64,000 nt of DNA from Trueperella bernardiae. GTDB taxonomy: Bacteria > Actinomycetota > Actinomycetes > Actinomycetales > Actinomycetaceae. Position numbers and translations under genes: made by a program. Of the stretch, positions 37,824-48,533 are shown in pieces (the stretch's first letter is position 1; the number at the start of each line of letters is the position of its first letter). The stretch spans positions 39,633-103,632 of the forward strand of contig NZ_LNIZ01000007.1 in the NCBI RefSeq assembly GCF_001469025.1, read 5' to 3'. Below the pieces are notes generated by a model. The model was not told the origin of the DNA. It did not search any database and saw only the letters and a list, made by a program, of their open reading frames with translations.

Positions 37824-38726
37824 ATGAGTTCGCGGCGTCCACCATCGTCCGCCCGGGGCCAGGGCGGCCGCCGGCCTACCCGGAATTCCGCGGCATCTGC
37901 GGCTCGCCGCCGCCATAGCGAGGACCTGCGAAACCAGGACCCTCAGCGCCGCCAGGGTGCGTCGTCGGGGCCGGAGACGCGCAAGCCGACGTCGTCGGGA
38001 AAGGGTGCCCGGCGGGCGGGGAAGAACGAGGCAGGCACTTCGACTCGGGCCGACGGTACTCGCGCCAACAGCACGCGAACCGGCACCCGAACCACGAACA
38101 CGCGAACCAGCTCCCGGTCCGGTAGCAACCGCCCCGGCGGCTCCCGCGGATCCCAGGATCGTTTCGCGAAGAAGTTCAACGTGCGGTTTTCGTCGGGGGA
38201 ACGCACCCGCCAGTTTTCGGTACGCATGCTCGCGGTGGCACTGTTCGCGCTGGTGGGGATCATTATTGTGGCGAGTCCGCTCAACCAGTACCTGAATCAG
38301 CAGCAGGAGAAGCGCGAGCTGCTGAGCCAGCTGCAGGAGACCACGGCCCGCGTAGAGGTGCTCGAGCAGGAGCTGGCGCGGTGGCAGGATGACGACTTCG
38401 TGCGCTCCCAGGCCCGCGAGCGGCTCGGCTACGTGATGCCAGGGGAGACTCTCTACCTCGTCTCGGACCCGGAGAAGGGCACCCCGGAGGAGATCCGGGC
38501 GGAGCGGACGAAGGAAGTCAACGATCGGCGCCGGCAGGCCACGCCGTTCTACCAGACGATGTGGGATTCGATCCAGATCGCGGGCGCGGCGGGCGAGGTG
38601 GTCAACCCGTCGAACATTCCGCTCATTGGAACGACGCCGGAGCAGGACACCACCCCCACCGACACGGCTCCGGTCGAGGATGAGACATCCACGACCCCGC
38701 CCGCCGATGAGGAGGGCGAAGGCTAG
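37824..38726 (+). CDS. Septum formation initiator protein (FtsB/DivIC-like)
   Basis: A 300-residue single-pass membrane protein of cell division. About 125 N-terminal residues are very basic and low complexity (R/S/T/G). One transmembrane helix follows (VRMLAVALFALVGIIIVAS, about 135-153), then a coiled coil starting NQYLNQQQEKRELLSQL and the DivIC motif DDDFVRSQARERLGYVMPGE. The C-terminal tail is acidic and rich in Thr/Pro. In actinobacteria the gene between eno and DUF501 (Rv1024) is this family, which supports the call. It works in the FtsL/FtsQ complex. Confidence 0.9.
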   Translation: MSSRRPPSSARGQGGRRPTRNSAASAARRRHSEDLRNQDPQRRQGASSGPETRKPTSSGKGARRAGKNEAGTSTRADGTRANSTRTGTRTTNTRTSSRSGSNRPGGSRGSQDRFAKKFNVRFSSGERTRQFSVRMLAVALFALVGIIIVASPLNQYLNQQQEKRELLSQLQETTARVEVLEQELARWQDDDFVRSQARERLGYVMPGETLYLVSDPEKGTPEEIRAERTKEVNDRRRQATPFYQTMWDSIQIAGAAGEVVNPSNIPLIGTTPEQDTTPTDTAPVEDETSTTPPADEEGEG

Positions 38727-38743
38727 CAGGTAGGCTTAGGGCT

Positions 38744-39307
38744 ATGAATGAAACGCCCCAGGTTACCCCTGAGATTCTGCGCCAGATTGCCGCGAATGCG
38801 AGCCCGATCCGTGATACCGACGTCGAGGTGTTGACCGAGCAGCTCGGCCGGCACCCGCGTGGGCTGGTGGGGATCGGGGCGCGGTGCGCATGCGGTAATC
38901 CCGCGGTGACGATCACGTATCCGCGCCTGCCCGACGGGACCCCGTTCCCCACGCTCTTCTACCTCTCGCTGCCGGCGTTGGTGAAGCGTATTTCGCGCGC
39001 CGAGTCGTCGGGGCAGATGGAGGCGTTCAACGAGCGCCTCGCGAACGACCCCGATTACCGCGCCGCCCACGAGCGCGCCCACGTCTCCTACATTGAGCGG
39101 CGCAACCTGCTGGAGGACGTGGAACACCTGGCGGACCGTTCGGCTGGCGGCATGCCGGACCGCGTCAAGTGCCTGCACGCGCTGGCGGGCTACGCGCTCG
39201 CGGTGGGCCCCGGGGTGTGCCCTGCTGGCGACGACGCCCTGGCCCTCGTCGGTTGGGACACCGCCGTGTGCCACTGCCAGGATCCGGCTGAGGAGGGCGC
39301 GGAATGA
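38744..39307 (+). CDS. DUF501 domain-containing protein
   Basis: A 187-residue soluble protein of a conserved actinobacterial family (Rv1025 position) with no known biochemical role. It contains a cysteine cluster RCACG (about 46-50) followed by PAVTITYPRLPDGTPFPTLF, the family core, and CLHALAGYALA with further cysteines near the C-terminus (GVCPAGD, CHCQDP). It sits between the DivIC-like gene and ppx, and overlaps ppx by ATGA, so these three genes are one operon. Confidence 0.92.
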   Translation: MNETPQVTPEILRQIAANASPIRDTDVEVLTEQLGRHPRGLVGIGARCACGNPAVTITYPRLPDGTPFPTLFYLSLPALVKRISRAESSGQMEAFNERLANDPDYRAAHERAHVSYIERRNLLEDVEHLADRSAGGMPDRVKCLHALAGYALAVGPGVCPAGDDALALVGWDTAVCHCQDPAEEGAE

Positions 39308-40260
39308 GGGTTGCCGGAATTGATTGCGGCACGAACTCGATCCGGCTGTTGATCGCCGACGTCGACGCCGCGGCTGGCGAGCTGATCGACGTCGTGCGCC
39401 GGATGGAGGTCTCGCGTCTGGGGCAGGGCGTGGATCGGACCGGGCGCTTTGACCCGGAGGCCCTGGCCCGCACGCTCACGTTCGTGGATGACTACGCGGC
39501 ACAGTGCCGCGAGCACGGGGTGGAGTCGATCCGGTTCGCGGCCACGTCCGCCACGCGCGATGCTGCCAACCGGCAGTTGTTCGTCGACGGCGTCCGGGAG
39601 CGTCTCGGCATTGACCTCCAGGTGCTGACGGGTGAGGAGGAGGCGCGGGCGTCCTTTACGGGGGCGATCTCGGCGCTGGCCTCGGCCGATGACCCGCTCC
39701 TCACCGTTGACCTGGGCGGCGGGTCCACCGAGTTCGTGCTCGGCCGGAGCGACGGCATCGTGCTGGGCGCAGCCTCGATGGACGTGGGGTGCGTGCGGAT
39801 TTACGAGCGCCACCTCAAGGATTCGGGGGAGGCGGGCATCGAGGCTGCGCGGGCCGACGTGCGCGCGGCAATGGACGCCACTGGCATCGACTTCTCTGCG
39901 GCCCGCACGCTCATCGGGCTGGCTGGCACGATTACGACCGTGACGGCGAAGGCGCTCGACCTCGACGTCTACGACCCCGAGCGCATCCACGCCACCCGCC
40001 TGCCCTTTGCGGAGATCGACGAGGCGTGCGAGTGGTTCATCCACGCCAGCGTCGAGGAGCGCGCGGCCCGCGGATTCATGCACCCGGGGCGCGTGGATGT
40101 GATCGGCGCCGGATCGCTCGTGTGGCAGGAGATCATCCGCCGCCTCGAGCGCGAAACGGAGAACACGACGGCGCTGACGAGTGCGGTGACCTCCGAGCAC
40201 GACATCCTTGACGGGATGACGCTCTGGGCCGCACGCGAACCCAACCCTCCACACCTGTAA
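39304..40260 (+). CDS. ppx: Exopolyphosphatase, Ppx/GppA family
   Basis: A 318-residue phosphatase of the ASKHA fold that acts on polyphosphate or pppGpp. It shows VAGIDCGTNSIRLLIAD, the ATSATRDA stretch, the phosphate loop TVDLGGGSTEFVLG, VGCVR and LAGTITTV. It is the short actinobacterial form without the C-terminal HD domain (Rv1026 type), so hydrolysis of short-chain polyphosphate is the best guess. Coupled to the DUF501 gene by a 4-nt overlap. Confidence 0.94.
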   Translation: MRVAGIDCGTNSIRLLIADVDAAAGELIDVVRRMEVSRLGQGVDRTGRFDPEALARTLTFVDDYAAQCREHGVESIRFAATSATRDAANRQLFVDGVRERLGIDLQVLTGEEEARASFTGAISALASADDPLLTVDLGGGSTEFVLGRSDGIVLGAASMDVGCVRIYERHLKDSGEAGIEAARADVRAAMDATGIDFSAARTLIGLAGTITTVTAKALDLDVYDPERIHATRLPFAEIDEACEWFIHASVEERAARGFMHPGRVDVIGAGSLVWQEIIRRLERETENTTALTSAVTSEHDILDGMTLWAAREPNPPHL

Positions 40261-40264
40261 CGCG

Positions 40265-40296
40265 AGCGGCCCGGGCGCCGTAGCACCCGGGCCGCT
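40265..40296. terminator. Bidirectional hairpin between ppx and nhaA
   Basis: An 11-bp perfect stem AGCGGCCCGGG / CCCGGGCCGCT with a 10-nt loop, between two convergent genes and without a T run. Confidence 0.55.
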
Positions 40297-40338
40297 GGAT
40301 GAGCGGTCGTCGCCGGCCCAGCGGCCGGACTGGCCGGA

Positions 40339-41667
<1,329 letters not shown>

Positions 41668-41721
41668 ATAAGTCCAATCCTCGTGTCGTTGACCTCCCCA
41701 GTCTAAAACGTTCCGCCTATT

Positions 41722-41749
41722 TTGGCGGCATCGATCGCACAGGTAGTGT
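41722..41749 (+). promoter_or_regulatory. Candidate promoter of tRNA-Leu
   Basis: -35 TTGGCG (41722-41727) and -10-like TAGTGT (41744-41749) with a 16-nt spacer end 9 nt before the mature tRNA 5' end. Confidence 0.4.
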
Positions 41750-41758
41750 TACTTGCAG

Positions 41759-41831
41759 GCCCCCATAGCCCAACGGCAGAGGCAGTCGACTTAAAATCGA
41801 TTCAGTGTCGGTTCGAATCCGACTGGGGGTA
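41759..41831 (+). tRNA. tRNA-Leu (anticodon TAA), without a long variable arm
   Basis: A 73-nt cloverleaf: acceptor GCCCCCA/TGGGGGT with a G1-U72 wobble, anticodon stem GTCGA/TCGAT, loop CTTAAAA (anticodon TAA, reading UUA), T arm GTCGG-TTCGAAT-CCGAC and discriminator A. The variable region is only 5 nt (TCAGT). Bacterial leucine tRNAs normally have a long variable arm and 83-90 nt, so the decoding identity comes from the anticodon alone. CCA is not encoded. Confidence 0.82.
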
Positions 41832-41840
41832 CTGCCGCGT

Positions 41841-42602
41841 CTAGATGTCCCGTTTCTTGAAGGCGGTGAGCGTGCCGACGACACCGACCACCGCGTATCC
41901 CACAAAAATGGCGAGCGCCACCCAGCGGCCCGTGATGAGGTCCCCAAGCGGTTGGTCGCTGATGGCCACCGAGCCGAGCGCGCTCGGGATCAGCTGGGAG
42001 ACGGTCTTGCGGAAGAACTCCTGCGGGATGATCTGGACCAGGTCAATGAGGTACATGAAGCCGATCATGATGGAGATCGCGCCGGCCGTGGAGCGCACGA
42101 GGTAGCCCATCGCGGTAGAGAGCACGCCGATCGAGACCATGATGATGCAGAAGATCGAGTAGGCCGCGATGGCCTCCCCGCCCGGATTGAACCCGTCCTT
42201 GAGGATCCTGGTGAGCGTGTACCCGATGGCGATGAGGGTGGCGCTCAGCAGGAGAGAGACGATCGTGACCGCCGTCAGCTTGGCCGTGAACGAGCGCCCC
42301 CGGCGCGGGTCCGCAAGCACGGTGGTCCGCATCGTGTTGTGCGAGTACTCGCTGGTGACGGCAACGGTGCCAATGACGATGAAAAAGATGGTCATCGACG
42401 GCCAGCCGGCCGTTACAACCAGCGGATCGGCCTCCACGTACTCGGAGCTGGCCAGCATCCACATGATGAGCCCATAGAGGATGATGCCGATCGCGGCGGT
42501 CACCTGAATCGAGCGAGTGTTGAGCTTCATCAGCTCCGAGTGCAGGGAGCGCCCAAACGTGGGACGGTAGGAATCGGCGAAACGGCCAGAAAACATGGTC
42601 AT
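41841..42602 (-). CDS. ABC-2 type transporter permease
   Basis: A 253-residue integral membrane protein with about six helices and the cytoplasmic SLHSELMKLNTRS lead-in typical of small ABC-2 permeases. SEYSHNTMRTTVLADPRRG after the second helix is the family coupling segment. It starts 1 nt after the stop of the partner ATPase, so it is its second subunit. The ATPase-permease pair resembles bacitracin/lantibiotic-immunity exporters; the substrate is unknown. Confidence 0.9.
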   Translation of the reverse strand: MTMFSGRFADSYRPTFGRSLHSELMKLNTRSIQVTAAIGIILYGLIMWMLASSEYVEADPLVVTAGWPSMTIFFIVIGTVAVTSEYSHNTMRTTVLADPRRGRSFTAKLTAVTIVSLLLSATLIAIGYTLTRILKDGFNPGGEAIAAYSIFCIIMVSIGVLSTAMGYLVRSTAGAISIMIGFMYLIDLVQIIPQEFFRKTVSQLIPSALGSVAISDQPLGDLITGRWVALAIFVGYAVVGVVGTLTAFKKRDI

Positions 42603-42603
42603 C

Positions 42604-43623
42604 TTAGGCCTCCCAGGTGGTGTGCGCGGGCGGGGCGGGCGGCGTCGGCGGAACTGGGCCAGGCGGCGTCGGGGACATCGGCGCGAAACCGGAGGAGGGA
42701 CCGCGCGCGGAGCTGAACTGCACCTGGTCGGAGGTCAGCTCCATGAAGACGTCTTCGAGGGTGGAGTGGATCTCGGTCAGCTCGTGGATCTCCACGTTGT
42801 GCTGATAGAGGTAGTGGCCCACCTGCTCGCGCCGGAGCCCGGGGAGTTCGAAGGAGCCGCGGGGGCTGGAGTGGCTCGGGGCGACGTCGTAAACCTGCCA
42901 CCCCGCCTGGGTAAGCAGGCCGCGGATCGTGGCCATGTCCGGGCCGGAGACCCGCACGCGCGCGCCCCGATCCGACTCGGTGAACTTGGAGATCGGGCCG
43001 GAGTCGATGAGGCGGCCGCGGCCGATAATGACCAGATCGTCCGCCGTGAGCGCCATTTCGCTCATAAGGTGGGAGGAGACGAGGACGCTGCGGCCCTCCG
43101 CGGCAAGCGACCGCATGGTGGAGCGGACCCAGCGCACGCCGTCGGGGTCAAGACCGTTGACCGGTTCGTCGAGGATAAGCACCTGCGGGTCGCCAAGCAG
43201 GGCTGTTGCGATGCCGAGGCGCTGGCCCATGCCGAGCGAGAAACCCTTGATTTTCTTGCCCGCCACGGATTCGAGGCCGGTGAAGCCAATGACCTCGTCG
43301 ACGCGCTCGTGGGGGAATCCATGCGTTTTCGCCACGACCCGCAGATGCTGCCTGGCCGTTCGTCCGGGGTGAAACGCCTTCCCGTCCAAGAGCGCGCCGA
43401 CCGCGGTGAGCGGGGAGGCGAGGTTGCGATACTCGGTGCCCCCGATCATTGCCCGGCCCGACGTGGGGCGGTCAAGTCCGACAATGCAGCGCATCGTGGT
43501 GGATTTACCCGAGCCATTCGGCCCGAGGAACCCGGTCACGGCGCCGGGGCGCACGGAGAACGACAGGTTGTCAACCGCGCGCGTCTTGCCGTAGTCCTTC
43601 GTCAGGTTCTCGACGGTGATCAT
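42604..43623 (-). CDS. ABC transporter ATP-binding protein
   Basis: A 339-residue ATPase: Walker A GPNGSGKSTT (about residue 35), signature FSLGMGQRLGIA and Walker B LILDEPVNGLD. After the cassette is an accessory domain of about 90 residues, then a proline-rich C-terminus (PTPPGPVPPTPP) not usual in this family. The CCTCC complement of a Shine-Dalgarno lies 5 nt before ATG 43623. It forms a two-gene operon with the permease. Confidence 0.92.
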   Translation of the reverse strand: MITVENLTKDYGKTRAVDNLSFSVRPGAVTGFLGPNGSGKSTTMRCIVGLDRPTSGRAMIGGTEYRNLASPLTAVGALLDGKAFHPGRTARQHLRVVAKTHGFPHERVDEVIGFTGLESVAGKKIKGFSLGMGQRLGIATALLGDPQVLILDEPVNGLDPDGVRWVRSTMRSLAAEGRSVLVSSHLMSEMALTADDLVIIGRGRLIDSGPISKFTESDRGARVRVSGPDMATIRGLLTQAGWQVYDVAPSHSSPRGSFELPGLRREQVGHYLYQHNVEIHELTEIHSTLEDVFMELTSDQVQFSSARGPSSGFAPMSPTPPGPVPPTPPAPPAHTTWEA

Positions 43624-43837
43624 CTGGTCCTCCCTGCGGCCCGCCTGCGGTGCCGACTCCTTTAGCGTATGAGTCCACTATCCCCGATTTCGTCATACCG
43701 CGGACGGATCATCCACAGTTTTTCACGACGCACGGCGGGGCGGGCGGCGTCGTGCGCGCGTTCTACAGCGCGGACTCGCGCTATGGACGGCAGCGGGCCG
43801 GGGCGTTTCTCTTTGGGGAGAAAAGAGCGCGGGAGTA

Positions 43838-43892
43838 TTGCCCTTAGTTACGCCATGGTTAGTATGGGATGTGGATGGCCGTAGCGACGGCC
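43838..43892 (+). promoter_or_regulatory. Promoter and leader hairpin of the Bax-inhibitor gene
   Basis: -35 TTGCCC (43838-43843), 16 nt, -10 TAGTAT (43860-43865). The leader then has the hairpin GGCCGT-AGCG-ACGGCC (43877-43892), and AGGAGG at 43901-43906 before GTG 43912. Confidence 0.55.
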
Positions 43893-43911
43893 CTAATAAA
43901 AGGAGGCTCCC

Positions 43912-44766
43912 GTGAGCAATCCGATTACGACACGTAATCCCTACTTCTCGACCCAGCAGGTCCGGCCGAACCAGTTCGACCAGACCGCCTACGGCGACCA
44001 GTACGCCTACGGCACTCCGAACGCCCAGCAGGCGGCGTACGGCCAGGCGCAAGGCGAGGTCGCCGGGAACGGCGCGTTTGCCACCGAGCGCATGACGTAC
44101 AACGACGCGCTGAACAAGGTGGCCGTGCTCCTCGGCATCGCCGTTATTTCGGGTGTGGCGACCGCCGTGCTCCTCCCGCCGGCCATGTGGATGTCGGTGG
44201 CGGTGGTTTCGGTGATCGGCGCGTTCGTGGTCGGCCTGATCTTAGCGTTCCAGAAGATGGTCAAGCCCGGCCTGGCGATCGCGTACGCGGTGCTCGAGGG
44301 CGTGGCGCTCGGCGCGCTGACCGCCGCCTTCGAAATCTTCGTGCCGGGCATCGCGATCCAGACCATCCTGGCCACCGCGATCATCGTCGGTGTGACACTG
44401 GCATTGCACTACTCGGGCGCGGTGCGCACCACCCCGAAGGGCCGAAAGATCGTCATCACGGTGGCGCTCGGCTACCTCATCTTCTCGCTGGTCAACCTGG
44501 TACTGATGTGGACGGGCGTGCTGGATCAGGCGTGGGGCGTGCGCGGGTACGAGGTCGCGGGTATCCCGCTGGGCGTGATCCTGGGCGCCGGCATGATCCT
44601 CATCGCCGCTTACATGCTGATCGGCGACTTCGAGGACATCAACACCGCGATCGTCAACGGTGCGCCCCGCGAGTTCTCGTGGACGGTGGGCATCGCGATC
44701 GTCATGACGATCCTGTGGATCTACATCGAGGTTCTCCGCCTCATCGCGATCCTCTCGGACCGCTAA
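43912..44766 (+). CDS. Bax inhibitor-1/YccA family membrane protein
   Basis: A 284-residue protein with a Gln/Tyr/Ala-rich hydrophilic N-terminus of about 60 residues, then seven hydrophobic helices. The actinobacterial YccA-type pattern is seen: ERMTYNDALNKVAVLLGI, KPGLAIAYAVLEGVALGAL and LIGDFEDINTAI. Members of this superfamily conduct calcium or modulate membrane proteases, but the role in actinobacteria is not established. GTG 43912 follows AGGAGG by 5 nt. It is monocistronic with its own promoter. Confidence 0.92.
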   Translation: MSNPITTRNPYFSTQQVRPNQFDQTAYGDQYAYGTPNAQQAAYGQAQGEVAGNGAFATERMTYNDALNKVAVLLGIAVISGVATAVLLPPAMWMSVAVVSVIGAFVVGLILAFQKMVKPGLAIAYAVLEGVALGALTAAFEIFVPGIAIQTILATAIIVGVTLALHYSGAVRTTPKGRKIVITVALGYLIFSLVNLVLMWTGVLDQAWGVRGYEVAGIPLGVILGAGMILIAAYMLIGDFEDINTAIVNGAPREFSWTVGIAIVMTILWIYIEVLRLIAILSDR

Positions 44767-44930
44767 AGCCAACAGATTAGGGGGCTGGCCTGCGGGTCGG
44801 CCCCAGCGGGGCGCCGATGTTGGCACTCGCCGCGGCCGCCGCGCTGTGGGGAATGACCTGGCTGCTCTATCGCCGGTTGCCGATGAGCCGGGGTTAGGAC
44901 ACCGAAAGCAAGCCTGGCTCCAAGAAACAA

Positions 44931-44961
44931 GTGGGCCGGCCCCGCGTCGGGGCCGGCCCAC
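44931..44961. terminator. Bidirectional hairpin before putA 3' end
   Basis: A perfect 13-bp stem (44931-44943 with 44949-44961) with a GCGTC loop, between the convergent Bax-inhibitor and putA genes. No T run. Confidence 0.6.
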
Positions 44962-44976
44962 CTCAGTTCACGGCGT

Positions 44977-47900
44977 CTAAATCACTCCATCGAGCAACTT
45001 GGTGTGATCGCCGAACCGGTGATTTGTGGCGGCAACCGCCTGCTCAAGGAAGAACGGGCGCAGTTCCACCCGACCATTGCCCGTGACGGGCTCAGCGTAA
45101 ATCGCCACGTCCACCGAGCCACCCACGGCTTCGGCCACCGCGCGGGCGTCGTCGCCGACGTAGCGGATCTTGTGCGCGCCAGACTTGGGCAGGTCGGAGA
45201 GCCACTGGGCGGGCGATGCCACGCTGACCGTGGCGCCCGCGGCGCGGAAGGCCTGGGCCACGGTGTCGCGCAGGTCGTCGCCCACGCTCAGCTCCACCGA
45301 CGTCTTGCCCGTGAGCGCGCCGGCCACCATCGGGGCGACCTTCCACCACTGCTCCGGATCCTCCAGGCGCACCATCACCGACGTGGGCCGGTAGCGGAAC
45401 ACGTTCTTCTCAACGCCCAGCGCCGACACGTCGCGCGCCGACAGGTAGTGTTCCTTGAGTGCCGCCTCCACGCTACGCAGCGCGGCACGGTACTGGCCGG
45501 CGTCGTCCTTCGGCAGCTTGTCGGCCAGGGCGTCGAACTCGCCCAGGGTGGGGTAGGACAGCGTCGCGAACGACTCCGGCACCGCCACCTCCACCGGCTC
45601 CGCGTGCGACATGCCGATGAGGTGGTTGGGGCCGCCCGCCTTCGAACCAGTGCCCACCTGCGAGCGCTTCCAGCCGCCGAACGGCTGACGACGCACGATC
45701 GCGCCCGTCGTGCCACGGTTAACGTAGACGTTGCCCGCCTCCACCTTCGACAGCCACAGCTTGATCTCGTCCGGGTCGAGCGAGTGCAGGCCGGCCGTGA
45801 GACCGAACTCCACCGCGTTCTGCAGCCGGATCGCTTCCTCCAGGGTCTCGGCGCGCATGATGCCCAACACCGGGCCGAAATACTCGGTCATGTGAGCGTC
45901 CTGGCCGGGGGTGACGCCGTCGCGAATACCGGGCGACCAGAGGCGGCCCGAATCGTCCAGTTGGCGCGGCTTAAGCAGCCACGTCTGGCCCGGCTCCAGC
46001 TCGGTCAGGCCGCGCTTGAGCTTGCCGGCCGCCGGCTCAATGATCGGGCCCATCTCCGCCGACGGGTTGGTCGGCCAGTCCACCACTAGCGACTCTGCCG
46101 CGTCGACCACCTGGTTAATGAAGCGCTCCGACTTGCCCATCGCCCCCACAAGGATCGCAATCGACGCCGCCGAACACTTCTGGCCCGCGTGCCCGAACGC
46201 GGACTGGACCAGGTCTTTCGCCGCGAGGTCGATGTCGGCCTGCGGGGTGACGATAATGGCGTTCTTGCCCGAGGTCTCGGCAAAGACCGCCAGGTCCGGC
46301 TCCCAGGAGCGGAACAGCTTCGCAGTCTCGATCGAGCCGGTCAAAATCACCTGGTCCGAGCCGGTGACGAGCGCCTCGCCCACCTCGGCCATCTCATCCG
46401 GGTGGATATCGACCAGACGCAGGGCTTCCTTCGGCACCCCGGCATCCCACAGGGCTTGGGCGATGACGGCGCCACAGCGGCGAGCCTGCTCGGCCGGCTT
46501 GAAGACGACGACCGAGCCGGTGGCCAAAGGCGCCAGCGCCGAGCCAGCCGGGATCGCCAGCGGGAAATTCCACGGCGGGATCGCGGCGGTGACGGGCGCG
46601 GGGGAGAAGCGCACGCCCTCCAGCTCGTCCAGCTCCTCGGCCAGATCCGCGTAGTAGTTAGCAAAGTCGATCGCCTCGGAGACCTCTACGTCAGCCTCGC
46701 CCACGATCTTCCCACACTCCGAGGCGGCCACCTCGATCAGCTCCGCGCGGCGCTCACCAAGCACCTGCCCAGCCCGGCGCAAGATCTTTGCGCGCTCGGC
46801 TCCGCTGAGCCCGGCCCACTCCGGAGCGGCCTTACGTGCCTCGACCACGATCTGCTCCATCTCGGCAACCGTGCGCACCCGCGCGTCGTCGGCGCCCTTC
46901 ACGCCCAGCTCCGAATCGCCCATCTTCGCAAAAATCTGGTTCGCCCACTCGATATTGGCGGGAAGCGACGGGTCCGAATCCGGGGTGTTACGGAATGAGG
47001 TCAGCAGATCGACGTCGTCGGTCAGCCTGTTCTGGTGCCGGTTCGGCCCGAAGGAAAGCGTGGGCACCTCGTTGAGCGGGCCCATGGCCTCCGCCAGGTC
47101 CGCCTCCGGGAACGCGGCCACGACGCCGGTGGCGAAGCGATTGCGCTCGCGGGCGAAGACGGAGTCGTTATCAGCGATCTCGAAAACGCCGGACATGAAG
47201 TTTTCGTGTGCCGCGGACTCCTCGAGGCGGCGGACGAGGTAGGAGATGGCGACGTCGTAGTTCGCCGGATCCACCACGGGCACGTAGTACAGGATCCGGC
47301 CCACGTCCTCGCGGATGGCGAGCGCCTGGTTGGTGGCCATGCCCTTGAGCATCTCCACCTCGAAGCCCTCCGTGACTCCGCGCGCCTTGGCGAGGTTGAG
47401 GCCAAAGCCGAGGGTGAAGAGGTTCTGGCCGGCGATGCCCAGGTTGACGTTCGAAATGTGCTCCGGGCGCAACGCGTACTCGAGGATGCGCATGTAGTTC
47501 GCGTCCGTGGCGGCCTTCGACGGCTGGACGGCAAGCGGCCAGCCGTGCATGAGCGCGTCCACCTGCTCCATCGGCAGGTTCGCGCCCTTGACCAGGCGCA
47601 CCTTCACCGGCGCGCCCCCGTCCGCCACGCGCTGGGCGGCCCACTCCTGCAAACGCTCCATCGCGGGCAGGGCGTCGGGCAGGTAGGCCTGCAACACGAT
47701 GCCGGCGCGCAGGTTCTTAAACTCCTCGCGGTCGAGGATACCGGTGAAGACGTCGATGGTGAGGTGGAGGTCGTGGTACTCCTCCATGTCCAAATTGACG
47801 AACTTGCCACCTTTGTTCGCCACCCGGTACAGCGGTAGCAACGCCTCAATCGCCTGGTCCACCGCCTTCTGGTAGCCCCACGGGTTGTGAACGCCGAGCA

Positions 47901-48453
47901 CCGAGGAGACCTTGATCGACACGTAGTCCACGAAGTCGTACTCGAGCAGCTCCGTGACCGCCGCCAGGCGACGCGCCGCCTCCTTGCGCCCCAGCACGGC
48001 CTCGCCCAGCAGGTTGAGGTTGAGGCGCGAACCGTCGGCCCGCAGCTTCTTCACCGCCGGGCCGAGCTTCTTCGGCGTCGTGTCCAGCACAAGGTTACCC
48101 ACCAGCATGCGGAACACGCGGAAAGCCGCTTCCGTGATGAACGTGGGGGAGGCCGGGGCCAGCACGCCACCCACCTTTGCGGGAAGTGACAGGTAGGCGG
48201 GCAGGAAGCTGGCCGGCTTCTTCGCCAGCTTGTTGAGGTTGGCTGCCCGGGTCTTCGGATCCTCGGGGCGGATCACGCCGTCGACGAATTGCACCGTGAA
48301 GTCGAGCCCGCCCTCACCCTTGAGGACCTGGGACAGCAACTTGCCCGCGCGATCCTCGGGGAAGGAGGCCGAACGCTTGGCCCAAGTCTTCGCCTGGTCA
48401 ATAGCTGCGTGTGCCACCTGAGAAAAATCGACGTCATTCTTGACTGTTGCCAC
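44977..48453 (-). CDS. putA: Bifunctional proline dehydrogenase / L-glutamate gamma-semialdehyde dehydrogenase
   Basis: A 1158-residue enzyme that oxidises proline to glutamate in two steps. The N-terminal half is the FAD-dependent proline dehydrogenase barrel (KVSSVLGVHNPWGY, VRLVKGANL, YALRPEHISNVNLGIAGQNLF across about 180-360). The aldehyde dehydrogenase follows (about 500-990): PPWNFPLAIP, FAETSGKNA with the catalytic glutamate, and FGHAGQKCSA with the nucleophilic cysteine (about 761). The last 170 residues are a divergent C-terminal domain. There is no N-terminal ribbon-helix-helix, so it is not a self-regulating PutA. GTG 48453 has GGAG upstream. Divergent from putP. Confidence 0.96.
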   Translation of the reverse strand: MATVKNDVDFSQVAHAAIDQAKTWAKRSASFPEDRAGKLLSQVLKGEGGLDFTVQFVDGVIRPEDPKTRAANLNKLAKKPASFLPAYLSLPAKVGGVLAPASPTFITEAAFRVFRMLVGNLVLDTTPKKLGPAVKKLRADGSRLNLNLLGEAVLGRKEAARRLAAVTELLEYDFVDYVSIKVSSVLGVHNPWGYQKAVDQAIEALLPLYRVANKGGKFVNLDMEEYHDLHLTIDVFTGILDREEFKNLRAGIVLQAYLPDALPAMERLQEWAAQRVADGGAPVKVRLVKGANLPMEQVDALMHGWPLAVQPSKAATDANYMRILEYALRPEHISNVNLGIAGQNLFTLGFGLNLAKARGVTEGFEVEMLKGMATNQALAIREDVGRILYYVPVVDPANYDVAISYLVRRLEESAAHENFMSGVFEIADNDSVFARERNRFATGVVAAFPEADLAEAMGPLNEVPTLSFGPNRHQNRLTDDVDLLTSFRNTPDSDPSLPANIEWANQIFAKMGDSELGVKGADDARVRTVAEMEQIVVEARKAAPEWAGLSGAERAKILRRAGQVLGERRAELIEVAASECGKIVGEADVEVSEAIDFANYYADLAEELDELEGVRFSPAPVTAAIPPWNFPLAIPAGSALAPLATGSVVVFKPAEQARRCGAVIAQALWDAGVPKEALRLVDIHPDEMAEVGEALVTGSDQVILTGSIETAKLFRSWEPDLAVFAETSGKNAIIVTPQADIDLAAKDLVQSAFGHAGQKCSAASIAILVGAMGKSERFINQVVDAAESLVVDWPTNPSAEMGPIIEPAAGKLKRGLTELEPGQTWLLKPRQLDDSGRLWSPGIRDGVTPGQDAHMTEYFGPVLGIMRAETLEEAIRLQNAVEFGLTAGLHSLDPDEIKLWLSKVEAGNVYVNRGTTGAIVRRQPFGGWKRSQVGTGSKAGGPNHLIGMSHAEPVEVAVPESFATLSYPTLGEFDALADKLPKDDAGQYRAALRSVEAALKEHYLSARDVSALGVEKNVFRYRPTSVMVRLEDPEQWWKVAPMVAGALTGKTSVELSVGDDLRDTVAQAFRAAGATVSVASPAQWLSDLPKSGAHKIRYVGDDARAVAEAVGGSVDVAIYAEPVTGNGRVELRPFFLEQAVAATNHRFGDHTKLLDGVI

Positions 48454-48533
48454 TGATTATCTCCATCTTTGCAGTCGTGGGGCCGACGAGGGCCAGGTGC
48501 CCTCATTGTAAATCGGCAACGGGATCCTAGCTA

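Noticed and set aside
44817..44897. 26-codon hydrophobic ORF (MLALAAAAALWGMTW...) after the Bax-inhibitor gene
   Set aside because: It looks like a membrane peptide, but there is no ribosome site, promoter or terminator of its own, and it may be untranslated 3' region.
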